Assembly: GCA_023443455.1 (NCBI GenBank)
Contig: JAEZUE010000039.1
Location: 62,001-126,000, forward strand
DNA length: 64,000 nucleotides
Reading direction: 5' to 3'
Source of the DNA: Verrucomicrobiota bacterium
GTDB lineage: Bacteria; Verrucomicrobiota; Verrucomicrobiia; Opitutales; Opitutaceae
The notes below the pieces were generated by a model. The model was not told the origin of the DNA. It ran no database searches and worked only from the letters and a program-made list of their open reading frames with translations. Shown one piece after another: positions 8,708 through 15,553 of this stretch. Position numbers and translations under genes: made by a program. Within the stretch, counting starts at the first letter, position 1. The number at the start of each line of letters is the position of its first letter.

Positions 8708-9700
8708 TCACACCTTGCCGCCGCGGATCTGCTCGGTGATCGCGATGGCGACCTCGAGCGCCGTCTTGCCGAGCGAGGCGCCGACCTTCGGGGCCTTGGC
8801 CTTGGTCACCGCCTCGAGGAAGGAGGCGAGTTCGAGGGCCAACGGCTCGCCCTTCTCGATCGGGATCTGCTCGAGCGGCACGGCGGTGAGGTCGCCCGGC
8901 TTGACCTGTCCGGTCATGAGCTTCCCCGCGTAGGCCATCATGCCCTCGCGACGCACGAGGTGGCCGGCCTGGTTCATGAAGTCGAGCGACAGGTATCCGG
9001 ACGGCTGAAACACGCGGATCTCGCGGTTCTTCTTCAGGCTCATGCGGCTCACGTTGAGGTTGGCCACGCAGCCGTTCTCGAATTCGATGCGGGCGTTGGC
9101 GATGTCCTCGGTGCGCGAGAGCACGCTCATGCCCACACTGTCGATACGGCGGATCGGCGACTTCACCAGCGCGAGCACGATGCCGATGTCGTGGATCATC
9201 AGGTCGAGCACCACGCCGACCTCGGTGCCGCGCGGCTGGAACGGCGCCAGCCGCTCGGTGGTGATGTACTTGGCATCGCTGACCTCCTTCTCGAGGAAGG
9301 CCATCACGGGATTGAAATGTTCGATGTGCCCGACCTGGACCAGACAACCGTGTTTCTGGGCCGCGGCGAGGATGCGCTCGGCCTCCTCGAGGCTCGCGCA
9401 GATCGGCTTCTCGATCAGCAGATGACAACCGGCCTCGAGCAGCGGCAACGCCACCTCGCAGTGCTTGTCGGTCGGCACGACCACGCTGACCACGTCGCAC
9501 TCGCGGCCGAGCTCCTCGATCGTGGCGAAGCGGCGGCACTCGTGGGTGCGGCACATCTCCTCGGCGCGGGCGTCGTTGGTCTCGAAGAGGCCGACCAGCT
9601 CGGCTCCGGGCAGCGCCCGGTAGATACGGGCATGGTGTTGCCCGAGGTAGCCGACACCGGCCACGCCACATTTGATGCGAGGAGACGATTCAACGGTCAT
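8708..9700 (-). CDS. Gfo/Idh/MocA family NAD(P)-dependent oxidoreductase, GnnA-like
   Basis: A 330-residue sugar dehydrogenase. N-terminal Rossmann fold with GVAGVGYLGQHHARIY, catalytic-region EKPI motif, and a C-terminal substrate domain. The stretch RLAPFQPRG...VVLDLMIHDIGIVL is close to what I know of UDP-GlcNAc 3-dehydrogenases (GnnA), which make the 3-amino sugar of some lipid A types. Verrucomicrobial genomes often carry this gene near lpx genes, but none is visible here, so the substrate remains inferred. It is divergent from the OPT transporter, and its start codon lies beside a sigma-54-like site (9707-9723). Confidence 0.8.
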   Translation of the reverse strand: MTVESSPRIKCGVAGVGYLGQHHARIYRALPGAELVGLFETNDARAEEMCRTHECRRFATIEELGRECDVVSVVVPTDKHCEVALPLLEAGCHLLIEKPICASLEEAERILAAAQKHGCLVQVGHIEHFNPVMAFLEKEVSDAKYITTERLAPFQPRGTEVGVVLDLMIHDIGIVLALVKSPIRRIDSVGMSVLSRTEDIANARIEFENGCVANLNVSRMSLKKNREIRVFQPSGYLSLDFMNQAGHLVRREGMMAYAGKLMTGQVKPGDLTAVPLEQIPIEKGEPLALELASFLEAVTKAKAPKVGASLGKTALEVAIAITEQIRGGKV

Positions 9701-9706
9701 GCCGGC

Positions 9707-9723
9707 ATGGCACGCAGTTGGCG
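9707..9723 (+). promoter_or_regulatory. Weaker sigma-54-like site upstream of the OPT transporter
   Basis: ATGGCACGCAGTTGGCG keeps TGGCACG and the GC at correct -24/-12 spacing but has TGGC instead of TTGC at -12. The predicted start near 9734 would give an ~80-nt leader to ATG 9817. It may be chance in GC-rich DNA; the biological fit (peptide uptake under RpoN control) is the reason to list it. Confidence 0.35.
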
Positions 9724-9816
9724 CCGCCGTGGCAATGAGGGAAACGGCGAGATTCTCCCTTCCCCTCAGGAATGCACTTGGCGAGGCGGGCGCAAAAGCT
9801 GCTACAGTCGCGACCG

Positions 9817-11616
9817 ATGGCCGAAAACCTTTCCCCTCGGTCCGGGCTGCGGCGGTGGCTGCCCGAGATCGGTTCCCCCGCCTACCACGTGATGCTCGCC
9901 TGCACGGCGATCTTCATCCTCGGTCCGCTCGGCGGCATCTCCGCCGCCTTCATGAATTTCTCGATCGGCTTCTTCGTGGGCGGTCAGGTGCTGGCCGGCA
10001 TCCTCGGCAGCACCGTCACCCTGCCCTACGGCCCCGAGGGAAAACACGGCGCCAACTACATGCAGACGATGGCCGCATCCGTCGCCGGCATGTCGGGCAT
10101 GGTCGTGCTCATCCAGGCGATGGCGTGGATGGGGTTGCCCGAGCCTGCGCCGTGGAAACTCGTGCTCTACATCCTGTCGATCGGCATGCTCGGGGTGGGC
10201 GTCGGCATGCTCTACACCCCGGTCGTGGTCGACCGGATGCAGCTCGCGTTCCCCTCCGGCTTCGCGGTGGCCAACATTCTCCGCGCCCTCACCGATCCCC
10301 GCCTGCTCAAGCGCTCGGTCGCCCAGCTCGGCAGCGGCGCCGCCGCCGGCTACTTCGGGGGACTCGCGGCGCTGAAGATACCCGCGATCGAGGCGCTCGG
10401 CGTGTCGACCTCCACCTTCGGCGCGGGCATGATCGTGGGCGCGCGCATCGCGATCCCGGCCCTGCTCGTCGCCGCGGTCGGCGAACTGATCAGCCCGAAA
10501 CTCGTCGAGATCGGCTGGCTCCACGCCGGCGATCCGTATCGAAAGATCGGCTTCATCGTCGCGCTCGGCACCATCCTCGGCGCGGCCATCGTCGACATCG
10601 TGCTGATCCTCGCCCAGGCGGTGAGGAAGTTCCGGCAGACCGGGAAGGCCGCCGAAGCGGACACGCCGGACTGGAAACGCGTGAACATGAAGCGGCTCGT
10701 CGCCTGGGTCGTGTTCTGGGCGATCGCCGTGGTCGTGGTCGGCAGCCAGGTGCTCGCGCAACCGCCGCTCTTCGTCGCGCTGGCCGTCGGGCTCGTCTTC
10801 CTGTTCGTCCTGGTCAACGGCATCTCCATCGGCATCTCCGACAGCAACCCGATCTCGAGCGCGTTCGTGCTCACCGTCTTCATCCTCGCCGCGGTCGGGC
10901 TGAAGGACCCCGGCGTGGCATTGATGTGCGCCGCGATCCTGTTGATCGCGTGCAGCTCGGGTGGCGACATGCAACAGGACCGCTCCACGGGTTGGCGCCT
11001 CGGCACCAACCGCGTGAACCAGTTCCGCTATCAGGTGATCGGCATCGCCATGGGTGCCGTGCTCTGCGTGGTGCTCGCGAAACTCTTCATGAACGCCTAC
11101 CCCGCGCTGCGGCTCGACCAGTTCGCGGCCACCGAGGCGGAAGGCGCCGGCCGCTGGAACAGCGCAATGACGTACAAATTCGTCGGCGCCCTGCGCGGCA
11201 TCACCACCAACCAGCCCCACGTGATGACCGCCCTGCAGATCGGTATCGGGATCGGCCTCGTCACCGAGATACTGCGCAAACTGCTCAAACGAGCGGAAGC
11301 CTATCAAGTCTTCGCCAAGAGTTCGACGACGGGCCGCACGACCGACTTCCTCGTCGACGCCGTGCTTCTGCCGAGCCCCTACGCGTCGAGCTTCGGCGGT
11401 TTCGTGCCGCTGCTCACCACGTATTGGTGGGTGGCCGGCGGCGTGGCGGGTTCCCTTTGGGAAGCGGCGCTCAAACGCGGCACCAAGCAGGCGAACGAGT
11501 CCGATCTGCCCTCGGACATGAGCACGACCTCGTTGGTCGGAGGCGGCCTCATCGCCGGCGAATCACTCGCCGCGCTGACGATCGGCATCCTCAGCCTCGC
11601 GGCGACCGTGTTCTAA
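9817..11616 (+). CDS. OPT-family oligopeptide/metal-chelate transporter
   Basis: A polytopic inner-membrane protein of 599 residues with about 14 hydrophobic segments, belonging to the OPT superfamily (proton-coupled uptake of peptides or metal chelates). Supporting features: AYHVMLACTAIFILGPLGG at the start of TM1, the loop VDRMQLAFPSGFAVANILRAL (family pattern of Pro-Ser-Gly in a membrane re-entrant), CSSGGDMQQD and the C-terminal SSFGGFVPLLTTYWW. Start: ATG 9817 begins a typical N-terminus; ATG 9772 in frame adds 15 basic residues and cannot be excluded. The island's left repeat lies 32 bp after its stop and supplies a terminator-like hairpin in this orientation. Confidence 0.9.
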   Translation: MAENLSPRSGLRRWLPEIGSPAYHVMLACTAIFILGPLGGISAAFMNFSIGFFVGGQVLAGILGSTVTLPYGPEGKHGANYMQTMAASVAGMSGMVVLIQAMAWMGLPEPAPWKLVLYILSIGMLGVGVGMLYTPVVVDRMQLAFPSGFAVANILRALTDPRLLKRSVAQLGSGAAAGYFGGLAALKIPAIEALGVSTSTFGAGMIVGARIAIPALLVAAVGELISPKLVEIGWLHAGDPYRKIGFIVALGTILGAAIVDIVLILAQAVRKFRQTGKAAEADTPDWKRVNMKRLVAWVVFWAIAVVVVGSQVLAQPPLFVALAVGLVFLFVLVNGISIGISDSNPISSAFVLTVFILAAVGLKDPGVALMCAAILLIACSSGGDMQQDRSTGWRLGTNRVNQFRYQVIGIAMGAVLCVVLAKLFMNAYPALRLDQFAATEAEGAGRWNSAMTYKFVGALRGITTNQPHVMTALQIGIGIGLVTEILRKLLKRAEAYQVFAKSSTTGRTTDFLVDAVLLPSPYASSFGGFVPLLTTYWWVAGGVAGSLWEAALKRGTKQANESDLPSDMSTTSLVGGGLIAGESLAALTIGILSLAATVF

Positions 11617-11648
11617 AAGCCGCCCAGGCGAACCGAAGGCGATCATCT

Positions 11649-11820
11649 CGAAGCGAGCGATGAGTTCGCGGTTGGCGGCGAGCTATCCTGCCGCGAACTC
11701 GTTTTTAAAGAAAATGACGGTGGCGGGGTCGCGGAGTTTGCAGACGATGTTCTGGTTGGCGAAGGCGTCCTTGAAGCACTTGGCTTCGTCGCGGGCGAAG
11801 GTCTTCTTCCACTCGATGCC
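11649..11820 (-). repeat. Direct repeat copy A (nuclease 3' end + HsdS tail), left border of ATPase-DUF4276 cassette
   Basis: Ungapped match to 13681-13852, offset exactly 2032 bp, about 16 mismatches in 172 by hand count. Read on the minus strand it is the end of the nuclease gene, its TAG stop, then HsdS-tail codons. A perfect 10-bp inverted repeat (GAGTTCGCGG / CCGCGAACTC, 11662-11700) spans the junction and is followed on the plus strand by GTTTTT, a terminator-like arrangement for the OPT transcript. Confidence 0.85.
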
Positions 11821-11835
11821 GAAAACCCATTTGAA
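11683..11835 (-). pseudogene. Truncated 3' copy of the island nuclease gene
   Basis: Minus-strand translation gives about 50 residues including GIEWKKTF, KCFKDAFANQNIVCKLRDP and FKNEFAAG before TAG, the same C-terminus as the full gene at 13715 with scattered substitutions (ARDEAKCF for SREGAKWF; FF for FL). No 5' part exists: homology stops about 20 bp from the DUF4276 stop. It is a relic of a duplication or recombination event. Confidence 0.85.
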
Positions 11836-11856
11836 GAAGCCCGGTAACCCGCGAAA

Positions 11857-12528
11857 TCAATGGCGCCCGAGCGCCTCCAATCGCCCTACCCACGCATCGA
11901 ACCGCAGACACGCGTTGCGAATCCCCGGCAGGCCGATCTCGATCGCGGCCAGACTGCCGCAAAGCGGTTTGTCGTAGCTGGGAACCAATCCGAGGATGCG
12001 TTTGCTCGGGGCCGTTTCGGGGCTGTCGTTGATCTCCTCGGGCGAGGCGAAAGCCCTCCGGATAGCAACAAGGTCGGCGCCCACTTCGTTCGCGAAGAGT
12101 CCGGCCGCCATCCGCTCCGGATCACTGAACAACATGCCTTCGAACTCGTACATCTGAATATACGGAATGAAGCGGCGGATCTCATTGTCGTCGGTCTGCG
12201 CGAGGATCTGGGCGCGAAGAGCATCCTCGACCGCCTGCGCCTTTTGCGCGAACCCGGCCAGCCGCTCGGCTGCCGCTTTGCCGACGAAATCGGTCGCAAG
12301 ACCATAGTAGTCGAAGAAAGTCGTGCACCACGCATGCTTGTCCCCCAAGAGCCGCAGGCAGATGTCGCGGCTCATACGGATGGTGGTGACGTTGCCGCCC
12401 TTGTGGCCGGGCTTTCCCACGAGAGACGCTACGGGCAAGACGTCGAACGCCAGCAGATGCGGCGCGAGCAGTTCGTTGACGAAGGTCTCCTCGGTCTGAC
12501 CTTCGCAGATCACGTGCACCCGTTTCAT
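11857..12528 (-). CDS. DUF4276 family protein, predicted Toprim-like partner of the ATPase
   Basis: A 223-residue protein starting at the ATG that overlaps the ATPase stop as ATGA (a longer upstream frame is rejected). The N-terminal VHVICEGQTEETFV and the TTFFDYYGL segment are the signature of DUF4276, a family I understand to be distantly Toprim-like; the Glu at residue 9 and the Asp in FFDYYGL would be metal-binding. YIQMYEFEGMLFSDP and ETAPSKRI are further family-type stretches. Pairing with an AAA_21-type ATPase by translational coupling is typical of two-gene defence or toxin-like systems in which the ATPase senses and the Toprim-like protein cuts nucleic acid. The target is unknown. 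Confidence 0.85.
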   Translation of the reverse strand: MKRVHVICEGQTEETFVNELLAPHLLAFDVLPVASLVGKPGHKGGNVTTIRMSRDICLRLLGDKHAWCTTFFDYYGLATDFVGKAAAERLAGFAQKAQAVEDALRAQILAQTDDNEIRRFIPYIQMYEFEGMLFSDPERMAAGLFANEVGADLVAIRRAFASPEEINDSPETAPSKRILGLVPSYDKPLCGSLAAIEIGLPGIRNACLRFDAWVGRLEALGRH

Positions 12529-13613
12529 CGTGCCGGCCTCCCTCCCAGGATGTTCTTCTCCCACAGTTCGCCGAGGGAGTATTCCTTGAGCCACTCGGTC
12601 AGCTCATCCGGACCGAGACGCCGCAGGACGCTCGCGTGATCCTTTCGGTCGACGACGATCAGGTTCTCGGGCACAAACTCGTTGAGCAACGCAACGCTCT
12701 GCGTGGTGAGGATGACCTGTTTGACCTTGGACGTGGAGCGGGCAAGCGATGCCAAAAGCCGGATGGCGTAAGGGTGGAGGCCGAGCTCCGGCTCGTCGAC
12801 GAGGATCGTTTCCGGCTGGAGCGCCTCCGGCTGAAGAAAGACGACCGCCAGGCAGATGAACCGCAAGGTGCCATCCGAGAGATGATGGGCTTTGAACGGC
12901 ACGTCCTCGCCGAGCTCCACCCATTCGAGTTCGGTCTGGTCGGAATTATCGCGGTTGGGACGGATGAGGAAGTCGCCGAAAAACGGAGCAACGAGCCGGA
13001 TCGTTTTCACGATGCGGCTGTACTCCTCCGGGAACTCGGATTTCAGACGGAAGAGGAAGGAGGCGAGGTTGCGAGCGTCGGGCCGGAGGTAGGCGTTGTC
13101 GTTCAGAGCGTGGAGCTGTTTCACGGCCGCCGTTTCGCTCGTATCGTGGAAATGGTAGACCCGCCAGGAGCGCATGGCGGGGACGGTGTACTCATACATC
13201 GGAGTCCGCCCCTCAAGGCTCTCGACCTCGGTCTCGAAGTGCCCGGCACCGACCTTCTTGTCGGCCTGGATGTACCGCCACCAGAAGTTCTCCTCCGCAA
13301 ACATCATCCGGTTGTCCTGAGTCGGCTCGAGGGTGAACTTGTAGCCGTTGTTGCCGAAATAGACTTCCGCGTGCAGTTGCTCGGTTTTCTTGCGGCCGAA
13401 GTGCAGGAGCGCGTCGGGACCACCGCTCTTGCCGACGTAGCGCTGGAGATTTCCCTCCAGCATCTGCTGGATGAGTTTGAAGAAGCCGATGAAATTGGAT
13501 TTCCCGGCGCCGTTGGGGCCGATCAGGACGTTCAGTTCGGTGAGTGCGAGATCGCACTCGGCAATCGATTTGAAGCCCTGGAGCCGGAGTCGATACAACT
13601 GTTTGGCGTTCAT
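12525..13613 (-). CDS. AAA_21/OLD-like ATPase of a two-gene defence cassette
   Basis: A 362-residue SMC/ABC-type ATPase. MNAKQLYRLRLQGFKSI is the correct start (ATG 13613); the longer upstream frame runs through an HsdS relic. Walker A is GPNGAGKS at 32-39, the ABC signature is LSDGT, Walker B is TILVDEPELGLHP and the His-switch region is LTTQSVALL. Between Walker A and the signature lies a variable insert, as in RloA/OLD-type ATPases. Downstream it is coupled to DUF4276 by ATGA; upstream its ATG overlaps, again as ATGA, the stop of an HsdS tail relic, showing that it once followed an hsdS gene. Expected to be a sensor that controls its partner nuclease-like protein. Confidence 0.9.
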   Translation of the reverse strand: MNAKQLYRLRLQGFKSIAECDLALTELNVLIGPNGAGKSNFIGFFKLIQQMLEGNLQRYVGKSGGPDALLHFGRKKTEQLHAEVYFGNNGYKFTLEPTQDNRMMFAEENFWWRYIQADKKVGAGHFETEVESLEGRTPMYEYTVPAMRSWRVYHFHDTSETAAVKQLHALNDNAYLRPDARNLASFLFRLKSEFPEEYSRIVKTIRLVAPFFGDFLIRPNRDNSDQTELEWVELGEDVPFKAHHLSDGTLRFICLAVVFLQPEALQPETILVDEPELGLHPYAIRLLASLARSTSKVKQVILTTQSVALLNEFVPENLIVVDRKDHASVLRRLGPDELTEWLKEYSLGELWEKNILGGRPAR

Positions 13614-13714
13614 GGCGTGTTCTGCGGCTGAGCCTGTGCTTCGCCCTGGACGCGGGCAAGGGTGGCTTGGATCTTCTTTTCGAAGCGAACGATGAGTTCG
13701 CGGTTGGCGGCGAG
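13610..13714 (-). pseudogene. Relic of an HsdS C-terminus fused behind the nuclease stop codon
   Basis: The minus strand reads LAANRELIVRFEKKIQATLA and then a 14-residue tail to a TGA that overlaps the ATPase start. The intact HsdMS protein ends with nearly the same helix, VAANRELIERFEKKIQATLA. At DNA level 13652-13713 matches 16261-16321 with about three mismatches. The relic is in the same frame as the preceding nuclease gene, separated only by its TAG, so read-through would append this helix to the nuclease. Confidence 0.85.
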
Positions 13715-13852
13715 CTATCCTGCCGCGAACTCGTTTTTGAGGAAGGTGACGGTGGCGGGATCTCGGAGTTTGCAGACGATGTTCTGATTGGCGAAGGCGT
13801 CTTTGAACCACTTCGCCCCTTCGCGGCTGAAGGTCTTCTTCCACTCGATGCC
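13681..13852 (-). repeat. Direct repeat copy B, right border of ATPase-DUF4276 cassette
   Basis: Partner of 11649-11820. It covers the last ~46 codons of the intact nuclease gene, the TAG and the first HsdS-tail codons, with the same 10-bp inverted repeat at the junction (13694-13732). The segment between copies A and B is exactly the ATPase-DUF4276 pair, so one recombination between the copies would excise it cleanly. Confidence 0.85.
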
Positions 13853-14773
13853 GACGGCCCATTCGGCCATCTCAGGGTCTTCGGCGAGGTCGCCGATCCC
13901 CGGTTGGCGAAGGGGCAGTTCGAGAAGCTTCTTGCCCTCTTTGGCCACGACAAAATCTCGGACGGCGGCGGCGGTCTGGACGACCTTGCCGAAGCCGACG
14001 TAGCCGGTCTGCTTCATGTAGGCGAAAACGAGGTCGCCTTCCTTCAGCTTTCGCAACGGGCGGCTGTACTTGAGCCCGTGCCCGGCGGCGAGGAAGCCGT
14101 GTTCGCGGCAGTCGTCCCAGTTCCGGTGCTCGCCTTCGCCGACGTTCACGAAGTAGTAGCCGGACCAGGGCGCCTGCTTGTTGGACACGGCGCGCTCCTG
14201 GACTTCCGCGGGGTCCATCAGCCACGCCCGGCCGAGAAACTCGCCTTGGGCGGTTTTGAAGAAGGTGAAGAAGATGGCATTGATCGGGACTTGGTACGCC
14301 TCGGTCAGGTACTCGACAATCTGCTCAGACGATTCGTCCAGCTCCGAGGCCAAGATGATGAGTTGGTGGCTCTGGTTGATCTCGTCCGGCAACGGCTCGG
14401 CAAAATGCTCGGCGAAGGCGTCGGCCACCGGCTTGCCGCAATAGCTCCGGGCCAATTCGTCGATGCGGTCGAATGAGAGCCGCCGCACGTAGGCGCCGTA
14501 GTCCAGCGCTTGGGCAACGACCTCCCGCGGGGTCTTGTCGCGCTTGAGTTCGAGGACGACGAGGTTGGCCTCGGCGTCGAGGGCGAGAAGGTCGATGCGG
14601 CCCCCGTTTGGCGTCACGACCTGCTGGCCGATGATCAGCACGTCCATGCCGAGCAGGCTCGGGTCTTTGCGCACCCACTCCTCCAGGCGGGCCTCCTTAT
14701 CGAGGACGGTTTTCGGAACCGATTTCAGACCGCCATCGTCGGCGACCTGCCAGAGTTTCATGCTGAAGGACAT
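13715..14773 (-). CDS. Predicted nuclease: NucS/DUF91-like PD-(D/E)XK domain plus EVE/PUA-like domain
   Basis: A 352-residue protein from ATG 14773 (MSFSMKLWQV); ATG 14761 is an alternative and the first ATG of the frame (14836) is less likely. Residues ~20-110 contain LLGMDVLIIGQQ, then GGRIDLLALDAEANLVVLELKR, the D...ExK arrangement of PD-(D/E)XK nucleases such as NucS/DUF91. Residues ~210-300 contain SGYYFVNVGEG, HRNWDDCREHGFLAAG and GDLVFAYMKQTGYVGFGKV, which look like an EVE/PUA fold that can read modified bases. Together this suggests restriction of modified DNA, an inference. It follows a 258-bp gap after the upstream gene. Its 3' end is duplicated at 11683. Confidence 0.7.
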   Translation of the reverse strand: MSFSMKLWQVADDGGLKSVPKTVLDKEARLEEWVRKDPSLLGMDVLIIGQQVVTPNGGRIDLLALDAEANLVVLELKRDKTPREVVAQALDYGAYVRRLSFDRIDELARSYCGKPVADAFAEHFAEPLPDEINQSHQLIILASELDESSEQIVEYLTEAYQVPINAIFFTFFKTAQGEFLGRAWLMDPAEVQERAVSNKQAPWSGYYFVNVGEGEHRNWDDCREHGFLAAGHGLKYSRPLRKLKEGDLVFAYMKQTGYVGFGKVVQTAAAVRDFVVAKEGKKLLELPLRQPGIGDLAEDPEMAEWAVGIEWKKTFSREGAKWFKDAFANQNIVCKLRDPATVTFLKNEFAAG

Positions 14774-15031
14774 GGGGATGAATGATTGCCTGTCAGAGGG
14801 CGTTGTTGTTTGTAATGAGCACACGCCGATTGGCACTTACGTCGAGGAATCGCTGTGCTGACCGTATCGAAAGCGATTCGGCGGGACTCCTTGCCCGAAA
14901 ATTGTGTTGAAGTTTGCGCCGCGAGTGACCGAATCACTGGTAATGCCTCACGGCAGATCCTCCAAGCCTTATGGCTCCGGATATGGTTTTCGCCTCGTTC
15001 ACCCGATAAGTAACGGGGCATTTTTATGCCT
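14774..15031. other. Intergenic gap inside the island
   Basis: The only sizeable non-coding gap in the otherwise overlapping island operon. It is visibly AT-richer than the flanking genes and could hold a separate promoter for the nuclease, but I find no convincing -35/-10 pair and no hairpin worth naming. Confidence 0.4.
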
Positions 15032-15553
15032 TCATGCATGCGGGGATGTCCATAACTTCCGGGCACGTGAGGTGTGGCGGCCGATTTCGGCATTCGGCAA
15101 CGGATAGGCGGAAGAGAATTTGAACCCGCCATTCCGCAACAGCTCCAGCCAGACGATGTAACCTTGGACCCATGACACGTATGCCCGTTTCCCAGGGAAA
15201 CAGCGAACACCCTCTTCAGGCACTTTCAGCGGGATTTCCCAGCACTCGATGTCCGCCACGCGACCTTCGATGATCGGCTTGATCCACCTGATCCTTTCAA
15301 TCCGATCCACGGCGACTTTGTCTTTGGCGTAGGCTTGCCGCGCCCGATCCTGCGAAGTGTTAAACGCATGGTGGTAGCGGTCGGCGAAAAACTTCACCTC
15401 GACCCCATCGTGGGCCACGATCACACCCGAGCGGCCGTTTTGCGTGATGAACTCCGCATGAAACTGGCGTTCCCCTTCGGCTACGGCTTCCTCGTCGGTC
15501 AGGGCCGAGAGATCGAGCACCAGGTCCGCAAGATTGACCGGCACCGGACTCAT
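15032..15553 (-). CDS. Unknown island protein, possibly BECR-fold RNase-like
   Basis: A 173-residue protein not recognised with certainty. Its ATG overlaps the stop of the DUF3800 gene (ATGA, 15550-15553), so the two are translated together. The second half has a pattern reminiscent of barnase/EndoU/colicin-E5-D/RelE (BECR) nucleases: FFADRYHHAFNTS with two His, a conserved Trp-rich core (RIRWIKP, IECWEIP), then RCFPGKRAYVSWVQGYI and the terminal strand GGFKFSSAYPL, similar to the F-x-T/S-A-Y-P strand of those toxins. The N-terminal 25 residues may be a separate helix. Function unproven; the alternative is a structural phage-exclusion protein. Confidence 0.5.
   Translation of the reverse strand: MSPVPVNLADLVLDLSALTDEEAVAEGERQFHAEFITQNGRSGVIVAHDGVEVKFFADRYHHAFNTSQDRARQAYAKDKVAVDRIERIRWIKPIIEGRVADIECWEIPLKVPEEGVRCFPGKRAYVSWVQGYIVWLELLRNGGFKFSSAYPLPNAEIGRHTSRARKLWTSPHA

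Noticed and set aside
11617..11660. Possible att copy of the tRNA-Gln 3' end at the left island border
   Set aside because: GCCGCCCAGGCGAACC only loosely resembles the tRNA end; no continuous match long enough to be a real att site.
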